From an uncultured Prevotellaceae bacterium (lineage in GTDB: Bacteria > Bacteroidota > Bacteroidia > Bacteroidales > Bacteroidaceae), in the NCBI GenBank assembly GCA_947168045.1, contig CAMVKN010000005.1, positions 1 through 64,000 on the forward strand: 64,000 bases of DNA, in the 5' to 3' direction. The notes beneath the pieces were generated by a model. The model was not told where the DNA came from, made no database searches, and saw nothing but the letters and a program-made list of their open reading frames with translations. Positions within the stretch are counted from its first letter, which is position 1, and each line of letters begins with the position of its first letter. The position numbers were made by a program, and so were the translations under genes. Below, one piece after another: positions 1 to 8,606 of the stretch.

Positions 1-228
1 TAATGTAACTCATTGATTTTCAAACGATTAAATGTATAATTAACTAAGTATTGATAGAGGGAATCCCCATAATCCTCCATACGGACCACTAAGTGCTTCG
101 CCATATGCCTTCATAATGTCTGGCGTGGCTGATGCGCACTTTCTGATGCCAGATAAAATGATGACACATACTATTCCAAGATTATACAGCCGCAACCGCT
201 ATTGTCATTTTTCATAAATGTTTTGTTG
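1..228. other. No supported gene in the left edge
   Basis: No convincing gene of normal size is seen. On the minus strand a frame running from about 210 down to about 50 is open for roughly 50 codons and ends in TAA, but it has only a TTG as a possible start and resembles nothing I know. It could be a short fourth member of the minus-strand operon to its right, or chance. Confidence 0.3.
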
Positions 229-441
229 TTATTCGTCTTTTTCTATCCAAGTTTCTGCTCCTTCATTTCTCTTTTCTTTTGGGGCGAAAATATCGTCTCT
301 GAAATATGCTTTATCTGGGGGCGGCGTTCTGTCAACAGATTGCATGAACGGCCTTTCCGCTCCCTCTTGCTTTTTTTCTTCCGAACAAGAAACCAAAAAG
401 AAACAAACAAATAGAAAGGCTGCAATTATACTATAACGCAT
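229..441 (-). CDS. Small lipoprotein of unknown function
   Basis: A 70-residue product with a lipoprotein signal: a hydrophobic stretch ending in LVSC followed by a charged segment (SEEKK). After cleavage the mature protein is only about 50 residues, polar and probably anchored to a membrane by the lipidated cysteine. I chose the ATG at 441 because it gives a compact signal peptide; an in-frame ATG lies 15 bases upstream. Its start overlaps the stop of the upstream gene by 11 bases, so translation is probably coupled. It is the last clear gene of a three-gene minus-strand group of small exported proteins. Function unknown. Confidence 0.6.
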   Translation of the reverse strand: MRYSIIAAFLFVCFFLVSCSEEKKQEGAERPFMQSVDRTPPPDKAYFRDDIFAPKEKRNEGAETWIEKDE

Positions 442-790
442 AGTGGTACTGCCCATTTAAGATAATGATATAATAGAAACTATTGCCTACCTTCATAATC
501 TTGGAATCGCTAATTAACACGGTACTTTTCGTCGTAGGAAGATAGTATTTGTGATATATCAAGCTATTTTGGTCTTTAATCGTTCCTTCGTACCTGCAAT
601 TCCAATAAGCATCCCTCTCAAAATAAGAAATTTGAGTTGAAGTAACTTTGAGCGTCATATTTTTTGCAGCAACACCTGAGTTCGTATCTACATATTTAAT
701 ATTGTACGTCCGATTCGGATTGCCAGCAAATACGATAACAGACAAAACTATGCCAATTATGAGTAAAAAGAATCTCTTTGTCATAGTCAT
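431..790 (-). CDS. Small exported protein of unknown function
   Basis: A 119-residue protein starting with a basic n-region, a hydrophobic core (residues about 5-20) and a likely signal peptidase site after VFAG, so it is probably periplasmic. The mature part alternates polar and hydrophobic residues and is rich in Tyr and Thr, which suggests a small beta-rich fold; I do not recognise a family. It lies 8 bases downstream of the lipoprotein gene at 799-1095 and overlaps the next lipoprotein gene, so the three are probably one transcript. Confidence 0.65.
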   Translation of the reverse strand: MTMTKRFFLLIIGIVLSVIVFAGNPNRTYNIKYVDTNSGVAAKNMTLKVTSTQISYFERDAYWNCRYEGTIKDQNSLIYHKYYLPTTKSTVLISDSKIMKVGNSFYYIIILNGQYHYAL

Positions 791-798
791 ATAGGAAT

Positions 799-1095
799 TT
801 AGTTTGCAAGTTCTCTTGCACGTTGTTCTACAGCCTGATTGAATCTATTTTGAGCGGACAAAACTCTATGTGTGTCTTCCTGAGACATTTTCTCATCCCC
901 ACCAGGCTTATTGCCCAAATCCGTGAGTTTGTCTTTTACTTCATAAGTAATTTCACTCAGTTCCTGCTTTGTTGATGCTTTTCTGACTTTCTCAATTCCA
1001 TTTTCATAAATACGAATGCAATCATCAGCAGAAGGAGCACAGGCATTAAAGATAAATGCCAGTCCAAACGACAATAAGATAGTTTTTAGTTTCAT
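799..1095 (-). CDS. Small lipoprotein of unknown function
   Basis: A 98-residue lipoprotein beginning MKLKTILLSFGLAF with a lipobox ending FNAC, so the mature protein begins at Cys19. The mature chain is charged and mostly helical (KVRKAS, KDKLTDLG, QNRFNQAVEQRARELAN). An ATG further upstream at 1158 stays in frame but would place 21 extra residues before the signal, so I prefer 1095. First gene of the small exported-protein operon. Function not recognised. Confidence 0.65.
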   Translation of the reverse strand: MKLKTILLSFGLAFIFNACAPSADDCIRIYENGIEKVRKASTKQELSEITYEVKDKLTDLGNKPGGDEKMSQEDTHRVLSAQNRFNQAVEQRARELAN

Positions 1096-1350
1096 AAGAC
1101 TATTTCCCATTGCTCCCCAGCCGCCACGGGAGCCTTTAATTGTTATGAAGCGTGGCACTGATATACCACTTCTTCAAAAGGAGGTCGTGAGAATTACCTG
1201 AACTGAGAAGGAGTAACCAGCCCACGCTAAATAGCGCGAACCGTACACCGTTCTTGCAGTTCTTTCTTGGAAGTTTCTCACGTTTCCTTTTGCAAGTCGA
1301 GCATAACGCTTCGTTGTTTCAATATGTCTTGTACTCCGAAGAATACGGTG

Positions 1351-1358
1351 CAAAATTA
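1351..1358 (-). promoter_or_regulatory. Possible Bacteroidota -7 box
   Basis: On the minus strand the sequence reads TAATTTTG followed by CA, which fits the TAnnTTTG -7 motif of Bacteroidota sigma factors. No good -33 TTG is seen at the right distance and the first gene start is about 250 bases away, so this is a weak call. Confidence 0.3.
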
Positions 1359-1444
1359 CATTTTTTCTGCGAAAATAGAGTCGGATTTACAAAAAATCGT
1401 ATTTCGATTATGCCATTTTTAGCAAATCACAACTCGGCGGGCTC

Positions 1445-1710
1445 TTAATTGACTACTATACGGACGAGTTGTTTATGCCCGATGAGGAGCAATACGGCAT
1501 TGATAGTGCCGTCTTTCCTTATTGCCGGTTGTATTGCGATGTGGAGCGCTTAATCAATGATCCACTTGAAGGAAAGGGTTTAGGTATATCATATCACAGA
1601 TCCGCCTGACATCGACATCTGCATTGGGTACACCTGACAAGGTTGTCATTGGCAACATAGTCCAATACTTTAAATCAAAGGGGTATAAGGTGGGCATCAA
1701 TGCTCCGTGA
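1445..1710 (+). pseudogene. Decayed N-formylglutamate amidohydrolase fragment
   Basis: Translating from 1445 gives DYYTDELF, then an acidic stretch and a DVERL segment, typical of the N-formylglutamate amidohydrolase (FGase) family. The frame stops at about 1610; reading continues in another frame with DIDICIGY, and after a further stop with a segment ending GYKVGINAP, which matches the family order (ICLGYN, then a Tyr-Lys-Val-Gly-Ile-Asn-like strand). Neither the N-terminal PHSG-type motif nor the C-terminal half is present. The fragment therefore has at least two frame breaks and lacks both ends. I see no intact copy elsewhere in the window. Confidence 0.6.
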
Positions 1711-1750
1711 ATAATATAGGTTAGGGGGCTATATAAGGAAACGACAAAAA

Positions 1751-2199
1751 ATAGTGCACCAAGTGCACCTTTGGGACTTAGTCGGCTGACTTGCATGTCG
1801 TTAGTTGGTGCACCAACCGTTCTCTTTGGTGCACCAAAGAGCACCAAGCCTCCCCTGCTCCCGAAGTGAAAGTCCCCCTTCTGCCCCCGAGGGGGCTACA
1901 ATAGCCGCGACCCTTCATAGCAAAACTATAGAAGCCCCCTCGGGGGCAGTAGGGGGGCATTATTCTCGTAACTCGGCTCCTGGCTGAATTATCTCGTTGA
2001 CTTATTGCAATAACTCAATGAGTTATTCCCGTAAAGTGCCGACTTATTGGCAAATTCTCTCGAGAATTTACACCTAAAAAGCGGGTGTGGCAACGCTTTG
2101 AGCAGGTTAGCATAGGTGCACGATGGAGTAGCGATGGTGCACCTGCCAATGACTTGCAAGTCAGCCGACTAAGTCCCAAAGGTGCACTTGGTGCACTAT
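1751..2199. repeat. 449 bp element with 45 bp perfect inverted ends
   Basis: Bases 1751-1795 are the exact reverse complement of 2155-2199. The outermost part contains GTGCACCAAGTGCACC. Inside are further palindromes: GGTGCACC pairs near 1805-1845, a GC-rich inverted pair around 1882-1890 and 1937-1945 (GCCCCCGAGGGGGC type), a TCTCGAGA core near 2051-2062, and repeated AACTCAATGAGTTATT-type words. No open reading frame of note. A related element is at 45336-45826. It looks like a non-coding MITE-like or structured intergenic repeat. Confidence 0.7.
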
Positions 2200-2285
2200 C
2201 TTTTCCGTTTTCCCTTCATATATAGTTGAATCGAAAGATGTCCTAGAATTGGACCAGACAATGGAGGTCATAGGATTATATTAGC

Positions 2286-4970
2286 TCAGACAAACTGGCT
2301 GCGCAGCACGTCCATGTAGGGTGTCAGCGTCTTTGCGTGCCAGGCACCCCAACGACTGATGGCATTATGGCAGTAAGTGACAACCAGACGGCGACGGGCA
2401 CGCGAGATGGCAACATAGAACTTGCGTGCCTCCTCACCGCGACAGGCCTCTTGGGAGGCAAAGGCGCTGGGGTACTTGCCATCGACGGCATCGTAGACGA
2501 TGACCGTGTCGAACTCAAGGCCCTTGGCCTTATGCACGGTGGAGACGAAGACACGCTCCTTCATGCTGCGCGAGCCACACATGTCGGCCTCCTTCAGCGT
2601 GCACAGCTCAGCATAGTGGCGCTGCAGGAGCAGAGCCAGCGGCAACGATTCCTCGCCGGCACATGCGCCCACCATGTCGGTGTCAATGTAGCTGACGACG
2701 TAGCCGAGCTTTGGCAAGGGGGCGATGATGCTCTGCCGCAACAGGTAGTGGTAGGCACGCAGCAGCTCGGCTGACAGGCTGTTGGCAGCTGTGGCGGCAT
2801 CTGGTGTGAAGGGGGCGAAGAGCCGTTGGCGGGCTTCCGCATAAAGGGGACCATAGAGCTGACGCAACTGGTTCATCTTGACGCGGTGCCGGCTGAGGAA
2901 CTCCATCTGCCGACCCATGACGCTGCGACTGCGCTCATAGCACTCCACGGCGAGACTCAGCGTGGCCATGATGTCGTCGTCGGCCAGGTGTGAGTTATGT
3001 CCCTCCAGGCGCAGCTCCACCAAAAGGTCGCGCAGCTTGTAGCTGGGCTGTCGCGGATGCAGCAGACGCGCCAGCTTCAGGGTGTCGAGATAGGTGGGCC
3101 AGAGGGTGCTCATGGACAGATGGGGAGCATAGCGCTGCATGTTGTGCTCCATGATCTGGTAGTCGTAGGTAGCGTTGTGGCCCATGATGGCGGCGCCCTT
3201 TGCAAAGTCGCAGAAGCGCTGCAGCGCATCGGCTGCCGACAGGTGCGGGTGGCGCCCATACTCCTCGACGAGCGGGTTGACCACGTCGCCGAGCATGGGG
3301 GGAATGGGCCTGGAGGTCTCGATGAAGAGATTGAGCGACGCCACCACCTTGCCCTGCTGCACACGGATGGCAGCTATCTGCACCACATCGTCGCTGAGGA
3401 CGTCGAGACCCGTGGTCTCAGTGTCGAAGATGACGATGTCGCCCTGCTCATAGCTCTTCACATACTCAGCCACATAGGTCGAGCCGTCATACTGCAGCAG
3501 GTCAGCCGGTGTGATGGCCACCTGCTGCATGGTGCGCACCACCTGGCGGGCGGCACTGCACGAGGCATAGACATGCAGACCATAAAGCAGGTGCGACCAG
3601 GCGATGAAGTCGTTCTCGCTATGCAGGATGCCCAGATGTGCCATCAGCAGGCGCATGGGGGCGATGGTGAAGAAGTCGGTGCCGGAGATTTTGAAGTGAG
3701 GCAGCTGTCCGAGGGCACTGCTCACCTCGTCGGCATCGCTGTTGAAGGCCACCACCACGGCAATGGTGTGCTGCGGCTCGTCGTGGTAAAGCTTTTCCAC
3801 GAACCGCGCCACCATGTTCGCCTCGTCGACATTGGTCGATGCCTCCATCAGCATCACGTCGGTGGCGCCCCTGCGACTGTTGTTGCTGGTGGAGGGCAGC
3901 AGTGCGGGGTCAATGCCCAGCCGCCACTGGGCATAGCGGTTGAAGATGTCAAGCAGGTACTGCGGCGAGCGGTAGTTCTGGAAGAAGTTGTGAAAGTGGC
4001 TGCCACAGCGCTCACGCAGCATCGTCAGCGTGTCGGTCTTGGCTCCCATGAACGAGAAGATGGCCTGCTGGGCATCGCCCAGGTAGACCACGGTGGCATC
4101 GGGGGCGGTGAAGCTGTCGACGATGGCCATCTGCAGCGGGTTGAGGTCTTGCACCTCGTCAATCTGCAGCCAGGGATAGCGATAGTCCTGCCACTGCGTG
4201 GGATGGTCTGTCAAGGCGTCATAGGTGACGAGGAGCAGGTCCTCAAAGTCCAACAGGTCGTTCTGCTGCTTGTACAGCTCGTAGCGGCGGGCGGCATAGA
4301 GCATGTTCATCAGCTGGCGTGCTTCGGTCGACACGCCGGTGGCCTCGTCACGATAGTCGTCGGCCTGGGTGTAGAGCTGAATGGTCGACGCCTGGCTGTA
4401 GGGCAGGGCGAAGCGTGTGCACAGCTCCCTGAGCAGCCGGGCCGGCAGGGCGTCGCGGTGTACCATCAGGTCCGACGGATAGCCGTGACAGCACTGGTAC
4501 ATCAGGTGCTGCAGGTTGATGATTTGCGAGTAGCGCTGCCGACTGCGGTTGTCGTCGAGGACGCGCAGCTCATCCTCGCCAAGGAAGTCGCTGATGATGC
4601 TGATGCTCGTGTCGGTGTCTACCACTGCGGTGTGCTCCGCCACCAGGTGGCTGTCGAAGAGGAAATGGAGGCAGAAGCGGTGCACATTGCCCACAAAGAG
4701 CTGGTCAGTGACCGCGGGGGTGTCGCCTAATCGCTCCTGTATGCGCTCACGCATGCTGCGTGCCGCCCTGTTGGTGAAGGTCAGGCAGGCCATGTCGCTG
4801 AAGGGCACGCCACGGCTGTAGGCCCAGGCGATGCGCTCAGCCAGCACGGCCGTCTTGCCGCAGCCGGGCGGGGCCAGCACGAGGTGATGGCCTCCCATGG
4901 CCTCGATGACGCGCTGCTGCTCACTGTTGAATTGCATATCCATCACTTTATCTAACGGCTTTTTCCACAA
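2286..4970 (-). CDS. UvrD/Rep-type helicase fused to a DnaQ-type 3'-5' exonuclease
   Basis: An 894-residue superfamily 1 helicase with an exonuclease built in. The Q-motif region (FNSEQQ) is followed by the Walker A motif APPGCGKT at residues 33-40, motif Ia LTFTNRAA, the Walker B DEVQD, and near the C-terminus the HKAKGLEFD motif V and a final VAISRARRRL motif VI. Between the helicase halves, at about residues 510-680, lies a DEDDh exonuclease domain beginning FDTETTGL, with later HNATYD and a terminal HLADDD segment carrying the expected acidic and His residues. It probably unwinds and trims DNA ends in repair. The start at 4970 has in-frame alternatives (4943, 4937). It is divergent from ruvA, 68 bases away. 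Confidence 0.85.
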   Translation of the reverse strand: MWKKPLDKVMDMQFNSEQQRVIEAMGGHHLVLAPPGCGKTAVLAERIAWAYSRGVPFSDMACLTFTNRAARSMRERIQERLGDTPAVTDQLFVGNVHRFCLHFLFDSHLVAEHTAVVDTDTSISIISDFLGEDELRVLDDNRSRQRYSQIINLQHLMYQCCHGYPSDLMVHRDALPARLLRELCTRFALPYSQASTIQLYTQADDYRDEATGVSTEARQLMNMLYAARRYELYKQQNDLLDFEDLLLVTYDALTDHPTQWQDYRYPWLQIDEVQDLNPLQMAIVDSFTAPDATVVYLGDAQQAIFSFMGAKTDTLTMLRERCGSHFHNFFQNYRSPQYLLDIFNRYAQWRLGIDPALLPSTSNNSRRGATDVMLMEASTNVDEANMVARFVEKLYHDEPQHTIAVVVAFNSDADEVSSALGQLPHFKISGTDFFTIAPMRLLMAHLGILHSENDFIAWSHLLYGLHVYASCSAARQVVRTMQQVAITPADLLQYDGSTYVAEYVKSYEQGDIVIFDTETTGLDVLSDDVVQIAAIRVQQGKVVASLNLFIETSRPIPPMLGDVVNPLVEEYGRHPHLSAADALQRFCDFAKGAAIMGHNATYDYQIMEHNMQRYAPHLSMSTLWPTYLDTLKLARLLHPRQPSYKLRDLLVELRLEGHNSHLADDDIMATLSLAVECYERSRSVMGRQMEFLSRHRVKMNQLRQLYGPLYAEARQRLFAPFTPDAATAANSLSAELLRAYHYLLRQSIIAPLPKLGYVVSYIDTDMVGACAGEESLPLALLLQRHYAELCTLKEADMCGSRSMKERVFVSTVHKAKGLEFDTVIVYDAVDGKYPSAFASQEACRGEEARKFYVAISRARRRLVVTYCHNAISRWGAWHAKTLTPYMDVLRSQFV

Positions 4971-5038
4971 TTTATTACTTGCGCGGGCAATAATCTTGGC
5001 CGCCGCTGCGTTAGAGAAAGAAACAACAGACAGAACCT

Positions 5039-5641
5039 ATGATAGAATATGTACGCGGCGAACTGACCGACCTCACCCCCGCCCTCGCTACCATCGAGGC
5101 CGGCGGCGTGGGCTACGGCCTGAACATCTCGCTCAACACCTATACGTCCATCCAGGGCAAGAAGGAGGCAAAGCTCTACGTCTACGAATCCATACGCGAG
5201 GACGCCTACGTCCTTTACGGCTTTGCCTCAAAGCGCGAGCGGGAGATGTTCCAGCTGCTCATCACCGTCAACGGCGTGGGCACGAACACGGCGCGCATGA
5301 TGCTGTCAGGCATGAGCGTCAGCGAGCTGTGCGCAGCCATCTCAACGGGCAACGCCAAGCTCATACAGAGCATCAAGGGCATCGGCAAGATGACGGCGCA
5401 GCGCATCATCGTCGACCTGCGCGACAAGATTGTGGCACTGGGCCTGACGGACGAGATTCCCGCCGGCGGCACCCTGACGGCACCGGTGAACAACGCCGTG
5501 CGCGACGAGGCCGTGGCGGCACTGACCATGCTGGGCTTCTCGCCGGCCCCATCACAGAAGGTGGTGGTAGACATTCTCAGCAACCAGCCCACGCTGCCCG
5601 TTGAGCAGGTGGTGAAGCTGGCACTGAAGCAAATCAAATAA
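5039..5641 (+). CDS. ruvA: Holliday junction branch migration protein RuvA
   Basis: A 200-residue protein of normal RuvA length. The N-terminal OB-fold begins MIEYVRGEL; the central part holds helix-hairpin-helix motifs (VNGVGTNTARMMLSG and IKGIGKMTAQRIIVDLRDK), which contact DNA; a flexible linker precedes the C-terminal RuvB-binding domain (DEAVAALTMLGF). RuvA tetramers recognise Holliday junctions and position the RuvB motor. It is divergent from the helicase-exonuclease gene, so two DNA-repair genes share one intergenic region. The stop is followed within 17 bases by the stop of the convergent thioredoxin gene. Confidence 0.97.
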   Translation: MIEYVRGELTDLTPALATIEAGGVGYGLNISLNTYTSIQGKKEAKLYVYESIREDAYVLYGFASKREREMFQLLITVNGVGTNTARMMLSGMSVSELCAAISTGNAKLIQSIKGIGKMTAQRIIVDLRDKIVALGLTDEIPAGGTLTAPVNNAVRDEAVAALTMLGFSPAPSQKVVVDILSNQPTLPVEQVVKLALKQIK

Positions 5642-5657
5642 GGCTAAGGGGGACTGG

Positions 5658-6227
5658 CTATTCCTTGAACAGCTCGTCAAGATATTCGTAGAAGGCGGGA
5701 TCCTCACCCACGATGGTCTTGATGACATTTCCTTCCGGGTCGATGACAATCTTGGTGGGGAAGCCCTGAATGTCATAGTCAGCCAACACCGTCGACTCTT
5801 CTGTGCAATAGACGTGGAGCCAGGGCAGCTCGTGCTCTTCCACGGCCTTCTTCCAGTCCTCGGGGCTGTCGTTGCAGTCAATGCCGAGAATCTCGAACTT
5901 GCCGGGATATTTGGCATAGTACTCCTTCATCATGGGAATGCCACGGATGCACCAGACGCACCAGGAGCCCCAGAAGTCGAGCACGACGTACTTGCCGCGC
6001 AGCGACGAGAGGGCAAGGGGCTTGCCATTGATGTCGTCCAGGGTGAAGTCGGGAGCCTTTGTGTCATCAGCAGCCTCGGTGGTCTCCTCAGTCTGTGTCT
6101 TGTCGACGGTCTCAGTGGCAGGGGCAGTGCCGTTCTCCTTGGTCTCGCTGGTCTTTTTGCCGGTGGTATTGCAGGCACACAGGGTGACGGCGGCAAGCAT
6201 AACGCTCAACAGTGTTTTTTTCATCAT
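5658..6227 (-). CDS. TlpA/ResA-like thioredoxin lipoprotein
   Basis: A 189-residue envelope thioredoxin. A lipobox (TLCAC) places the lipidated cysteine at residue 19; a Thr/Glu-rich linker of about 35 residues follows; then the AhpC/TSA-thioredoxin core starts at APDFTLDDINGKPL. The active site is W-C90-V-W-C93. A cis-proline segment (IQGFPTKIVID) is present. Members of this family reduce periplasmic disulfides, for example in cytochrome c maturation or oxidative stress. No partner gene is adjacent, so the substrate cannot be told. Confidence 0.85.
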   Translation of the reverse strand: MMKKTLLSVMLAAVTLCACNTTGKKTSETKENGTAPATETVDKTQTEETTEAADDTKAPDFTLDDINGKPLALSSLRGKYVVLDFWGSWCVWCIRGIPMMKEYYAKYPGKFEILGIDCNDSPEDWKKAVEEHELPWLHVYCTEESTVLADYDIQGFPTKIVIDPEGNVIKTIVGEDPAFYEYLDELFKE

Positions 6228-6289
6228 CTTTTGTTATTTAGCTTATTTTCGGAGGTGCGGGGGTACGAGCAATCGACCCTTGTTTTGTT

Positions 6290-6961
6290 TTATCGCCTCT
6301 GCCTGCTGCTCCATGCGGGCATGGCCTGCCCCACATGACTGAAGTCGATGAGCTTCACGTCGAAGACGAGGAGGCTGTAGCCCGGGATATTGGCATCCGA
6401 CTGTCCTGTCTCGCCGTAGCCCAGCTCAGAGGGGATATAGATGCGCCAGCGGTCGCCACGGTGCATGTGCTGCAAGGCCGTGGAGAAGCCCACGACAGTG
6501 TTCGACACCAACATCTTGGCCGTCGAGCTGGTACTGACGGAGAACTGTCCGTAGACGGAGCCATCGAAGACGAAGCCTTGGCTATAGGTGGCCGAGGGGA
6601 TGAGACGTCCTTGGTAGACGATGCGCACGGAGTCGGTGAAAGCCGGACATTCGGTACCGCTGCCCTGCTCCACCGTCTTCACATAGATGTACTGATGAGC
6701 ATCGTGCTCCGTCTGTGGACTCTTGGCATAGCTCAGTATGCGCTGCCACTGTGCCGGGTGTGACTTGACCGAGTCGACCAGCGAGGCAAGAACCACCTCG
6801 TTGCGCTGCTGCCAGTCGTCCCACTCGCCAGCCTCCGTCTCCTCCTTGGAGCAGGCGCTGACGACAAATGACAAATGACAAATGAGAAATGATAAAGCTA
6901 TCATCCACATCAGTCCACGTCTATCTTTGCCAACTCTTTTCACTTTCCGACAATTTATCAT
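6290..6961 (-). CDS. FKBP-type peptidyl-prolyl isomerase, lipoprotein
   Basis: A 223-residue exported protein. The signal ends with the lipobox VVSAC; an in-frame ATG at 6910 would give a shorter, more typical signal. The C-terminal domain carries FKBP hallmarks: VRIVYQGRL, a FDGS segment, the VVGFSTALQHMHRGDRW helix-turn, and YIPSELGYGETG ending in LLVFDVKLIDF. It should catalyse cis-trans proline isomerisation in the envelope, like the GldI/Mip-type lipoproteins of Bacteroidota. It lies between the thioredoxin lipoprotein and glyS, all on the minus strand. Confidence 0.85.
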   Translation of the reverse strand: MINCRKVKRVGKDRRGLMWMIALSFLICHLSFVVSACSKEETEAGEWDDWQQRNEVVLASLVDSVKSHPAQWQRILSYAKSPQTEHDAHQYIYVKTVEQGSGTECPAFTDSVRIVYQGRLIPSATYSQGFVFDGSVYGQFSVSTSSTAKMLVSNTVVGFSTALQHMHRGDRWRIYIPSELGYGETGQSDANIPGYSLLVFDVKLIDFSHVGQAMPAWSSRQRR

Positions 6962-6990
6962 TTCTCATTTATCATTTATGCCGAAGGCCG

Positions 6991-8532
6991 TTACAGCTTC
7001 TTCAGCAGACTGGTGATGCTCACCTTGTCCTCGATGATGGCGTTCAGGTCGCTAATCTTCACGCGCTCCTGCTGCATGGTGTCGCGGAAACGCAGGGTGA
7101 CGCAGCCATCGCTGAGCGTGTCGTGGTCGACGGTGACGCAGTAGGGGGTGCCGATGGCATCCTGACGACGGTAGCGCTTGCCGATGCTGTCCTTCTCGTC
7201 ATACTGGCAGGTGAAGTGGTACTTCAGGTCGTCGACAATCTCGCGGGCCTTCTCGGGCAGACCGTCCTTCTTCACCAGCGGCAGCACGGCCAGCTTCACC
7301 GGGGCCAGGGCGGCGGGCAGGCGCAGCACGGTGCGCGACTCGCCGTTCTCCAGCTGCTCCTCGCAGAAGGCATGGCACATGATGCTGAGGAACATGCGGT
7401 CAACACCGATACTGGTCTCGATGACAAACGGCGTGTAGCTCTCGTTGGTCTGCGGGTCGAAGTACTTGATGCTCTTGCCTGAGTACTTCTCATGCTGCGA
7501 CAGGTCGAAGTTGGTGCGGCTGTGGATGCCTTCCACCTCCTTGAAGCCGAAGGGCATGCGGAACTCGATGTCGGTGGCGGCGTTGGCATAGTGGGCCAGC
7601 TTGTCGTGGTCGTGGAAACGGTAGTTCTCAGCGCCGAAGCCCAGGTTCTGGTGCCACTTCATGCGCGTCTCCTTCCACTTGGCAAACCACTCCAGCTCGG
7701 TGCCGGGCTTGACGAAGAACTGCATCTCCATCTGCTCGAACTCACGCATGCGGAAGATGAACTGGCGAGCCACAATCTCGTTGCGGAAAGCCTTGCCTAT
7801 CTGTGCGATGCCGAAGGGAATCTTCATGCGGCCCGTCTTCTGCACGTTCAGGTAGTTCACGAAGATGCCCTGTGCCGTCTCGGGACGCAGGTAAATCTTC
7901 ATGGAGCCGTCGGCCGTCGAACCCATCTCGGTGGAGAACATCAGGTTGAACTGGCGCACGTCGGTCCAGTTCTTGGTGCCGCTGATGGGGTCCACTATCT
8001 CCTCGTCAAGGATGATTTGCTTCAGCTCGTCCAGGTCGGGACCCTGCATGGCGGCAGCGTAGCGCTGGTGCAGGGCGTCGCGCTTGGCCTTCGTCTCAGC
8101 CACACGCGGCGACGTCTCTAAGTACTTCTGCTCGTCGAAGCTCTCGCCGAAGCGCTTGCGGGCCTTCTCCACCTCCTTCTGAATCTTCTCGTCGTACTTG
8201 GCTATCTGGTCCTCGATGAGCACGTCGGCGCGATAGCGCTTCTTCGAGTCGCGGTTGTCGATGAGGGGGTCGTTGAAAGCATCCACGTGGCCGGAGGCCT
8301 TCCAGATGGTGGGATGCATGAAGATGGCTGAGTCGATGCCCACGATGTTCTCGTGCAGCATGGTCATGGCTTTCCACCAGTACTGCTTGATGTTATTCTT
8401 CAGTTCAACACCCATCTGGCCGTAGTCGTAGACTGCGCCCAGACCGTCGTAAATCTCGCTCGAAGGGAATACGAAGCCATACTCCTTGCAGTGCGAGACA
8501 ATCTTCTTGAAAACGTCTTCTTGTTGTGCCAT
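6991..8532 (-). CDS. glyS: Glycyl-tRNA synthetase (archaeal/eukaryal alpha2 type)
   Basis: A 513-residue class II aminoacyl-tRNA synthetase that charges tRNA-Gly. It starts with the family signature KKIVSHCKEYGFVFPSSEIY and GLGAVYDYGQMG, has motif 2 as FRNEIVARQFIFRMREFEQ, and motif 3 around FVIETSIGVDRM. The C-terminal anticodon-binding domain begins near LPAALAPVKLAVLPL and contains RYRRQDAIGTPYCVTVD. Length is normal for the single-chain type found in Bacteroidota rather than the alpha2beta2 type. The gene stands alone; no T-box-like leader is seen upstream. Confidence 0.96.
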   Translation of the reverse strand: MAQQEDVFKKIVSHCKEYGFVFPSSEIYDGLGAVYDYGQMGVELKNNIKQYWWKAMTMLHENIVGIDSAIFMHPTIWKASGHVDAFNDPLIDNRDSKKRYRADVLIEDQIAKYDEKIQKEVEKARKRFGESFDEQKYLETSPRVAETKAKRDALHQRYAAAMQGPDLDELKQIILDEEIVDPISGTKNWTDVRQFNLMFSTEMGSTADGSMKIYLRPETAQGIFVNYLNVQKTGRMKIPFGIAQIGKAFRNEIVARQFIFRMREFEQMEMQFFVKPGTELEWFAKWKETRMKWHQNLGFGAENYRFHDHDKLAHYANAATDIEFRMPFGFKEVEGIHSRTNFDLSQHEKYSGKSIKYFDPQTNESYTPFVIETSIGVDRMFLSIMCHAFCEEQLENGESRTVLRLPAALAPVKLAVLPLVKKDGLPEKAREIVDDLKYHFTCQYDEKDSIGKRYRRQDAIGTPYCVTVDHDTLSDGCVTLRFRDTMQQERVKISDLNAIIEDKVSITSLLKKL

Positions 8533-8577
8533 AATTTTATTACGCGAACATATTATTTATATATCTTTGGAAAACAT

Positions 8578-8606
8578 TCCTCCCTATGGGAGGGCATGGG
8601 TGGGCC
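8578..8606. repeat. GC-rich palindromic intergenic repeat
   Basis: The sequence TCCTCCCTATGGGAGGG followed by CATGGGTGGGC forms a short hairpin with a CCCTCCC/GGGAGGG-like stem. It lies between the secreted-protein gene and glyS. Similar C-run/G-run palindromes occur at 22804-22834 inside rsgA and at 53941-54114 around the E1 gene start. Confidence 0.45.

Noticed and set aside
2997..4730. Long plus-strand open frame of 577 codons antisense to the helicase gene
   Set aside because: It is the reverse frame of a well-supported gene; composition is His/Val/Leu/Gly-heavy with no family pattern, as expected for a shadow in GC-rich sequence.
4897..5604. Plus-strand frame overlapping ruvA
   Set aside because: Arg/His-rich out-of-frame product over a well-conserved ruvA; no independent start signal.
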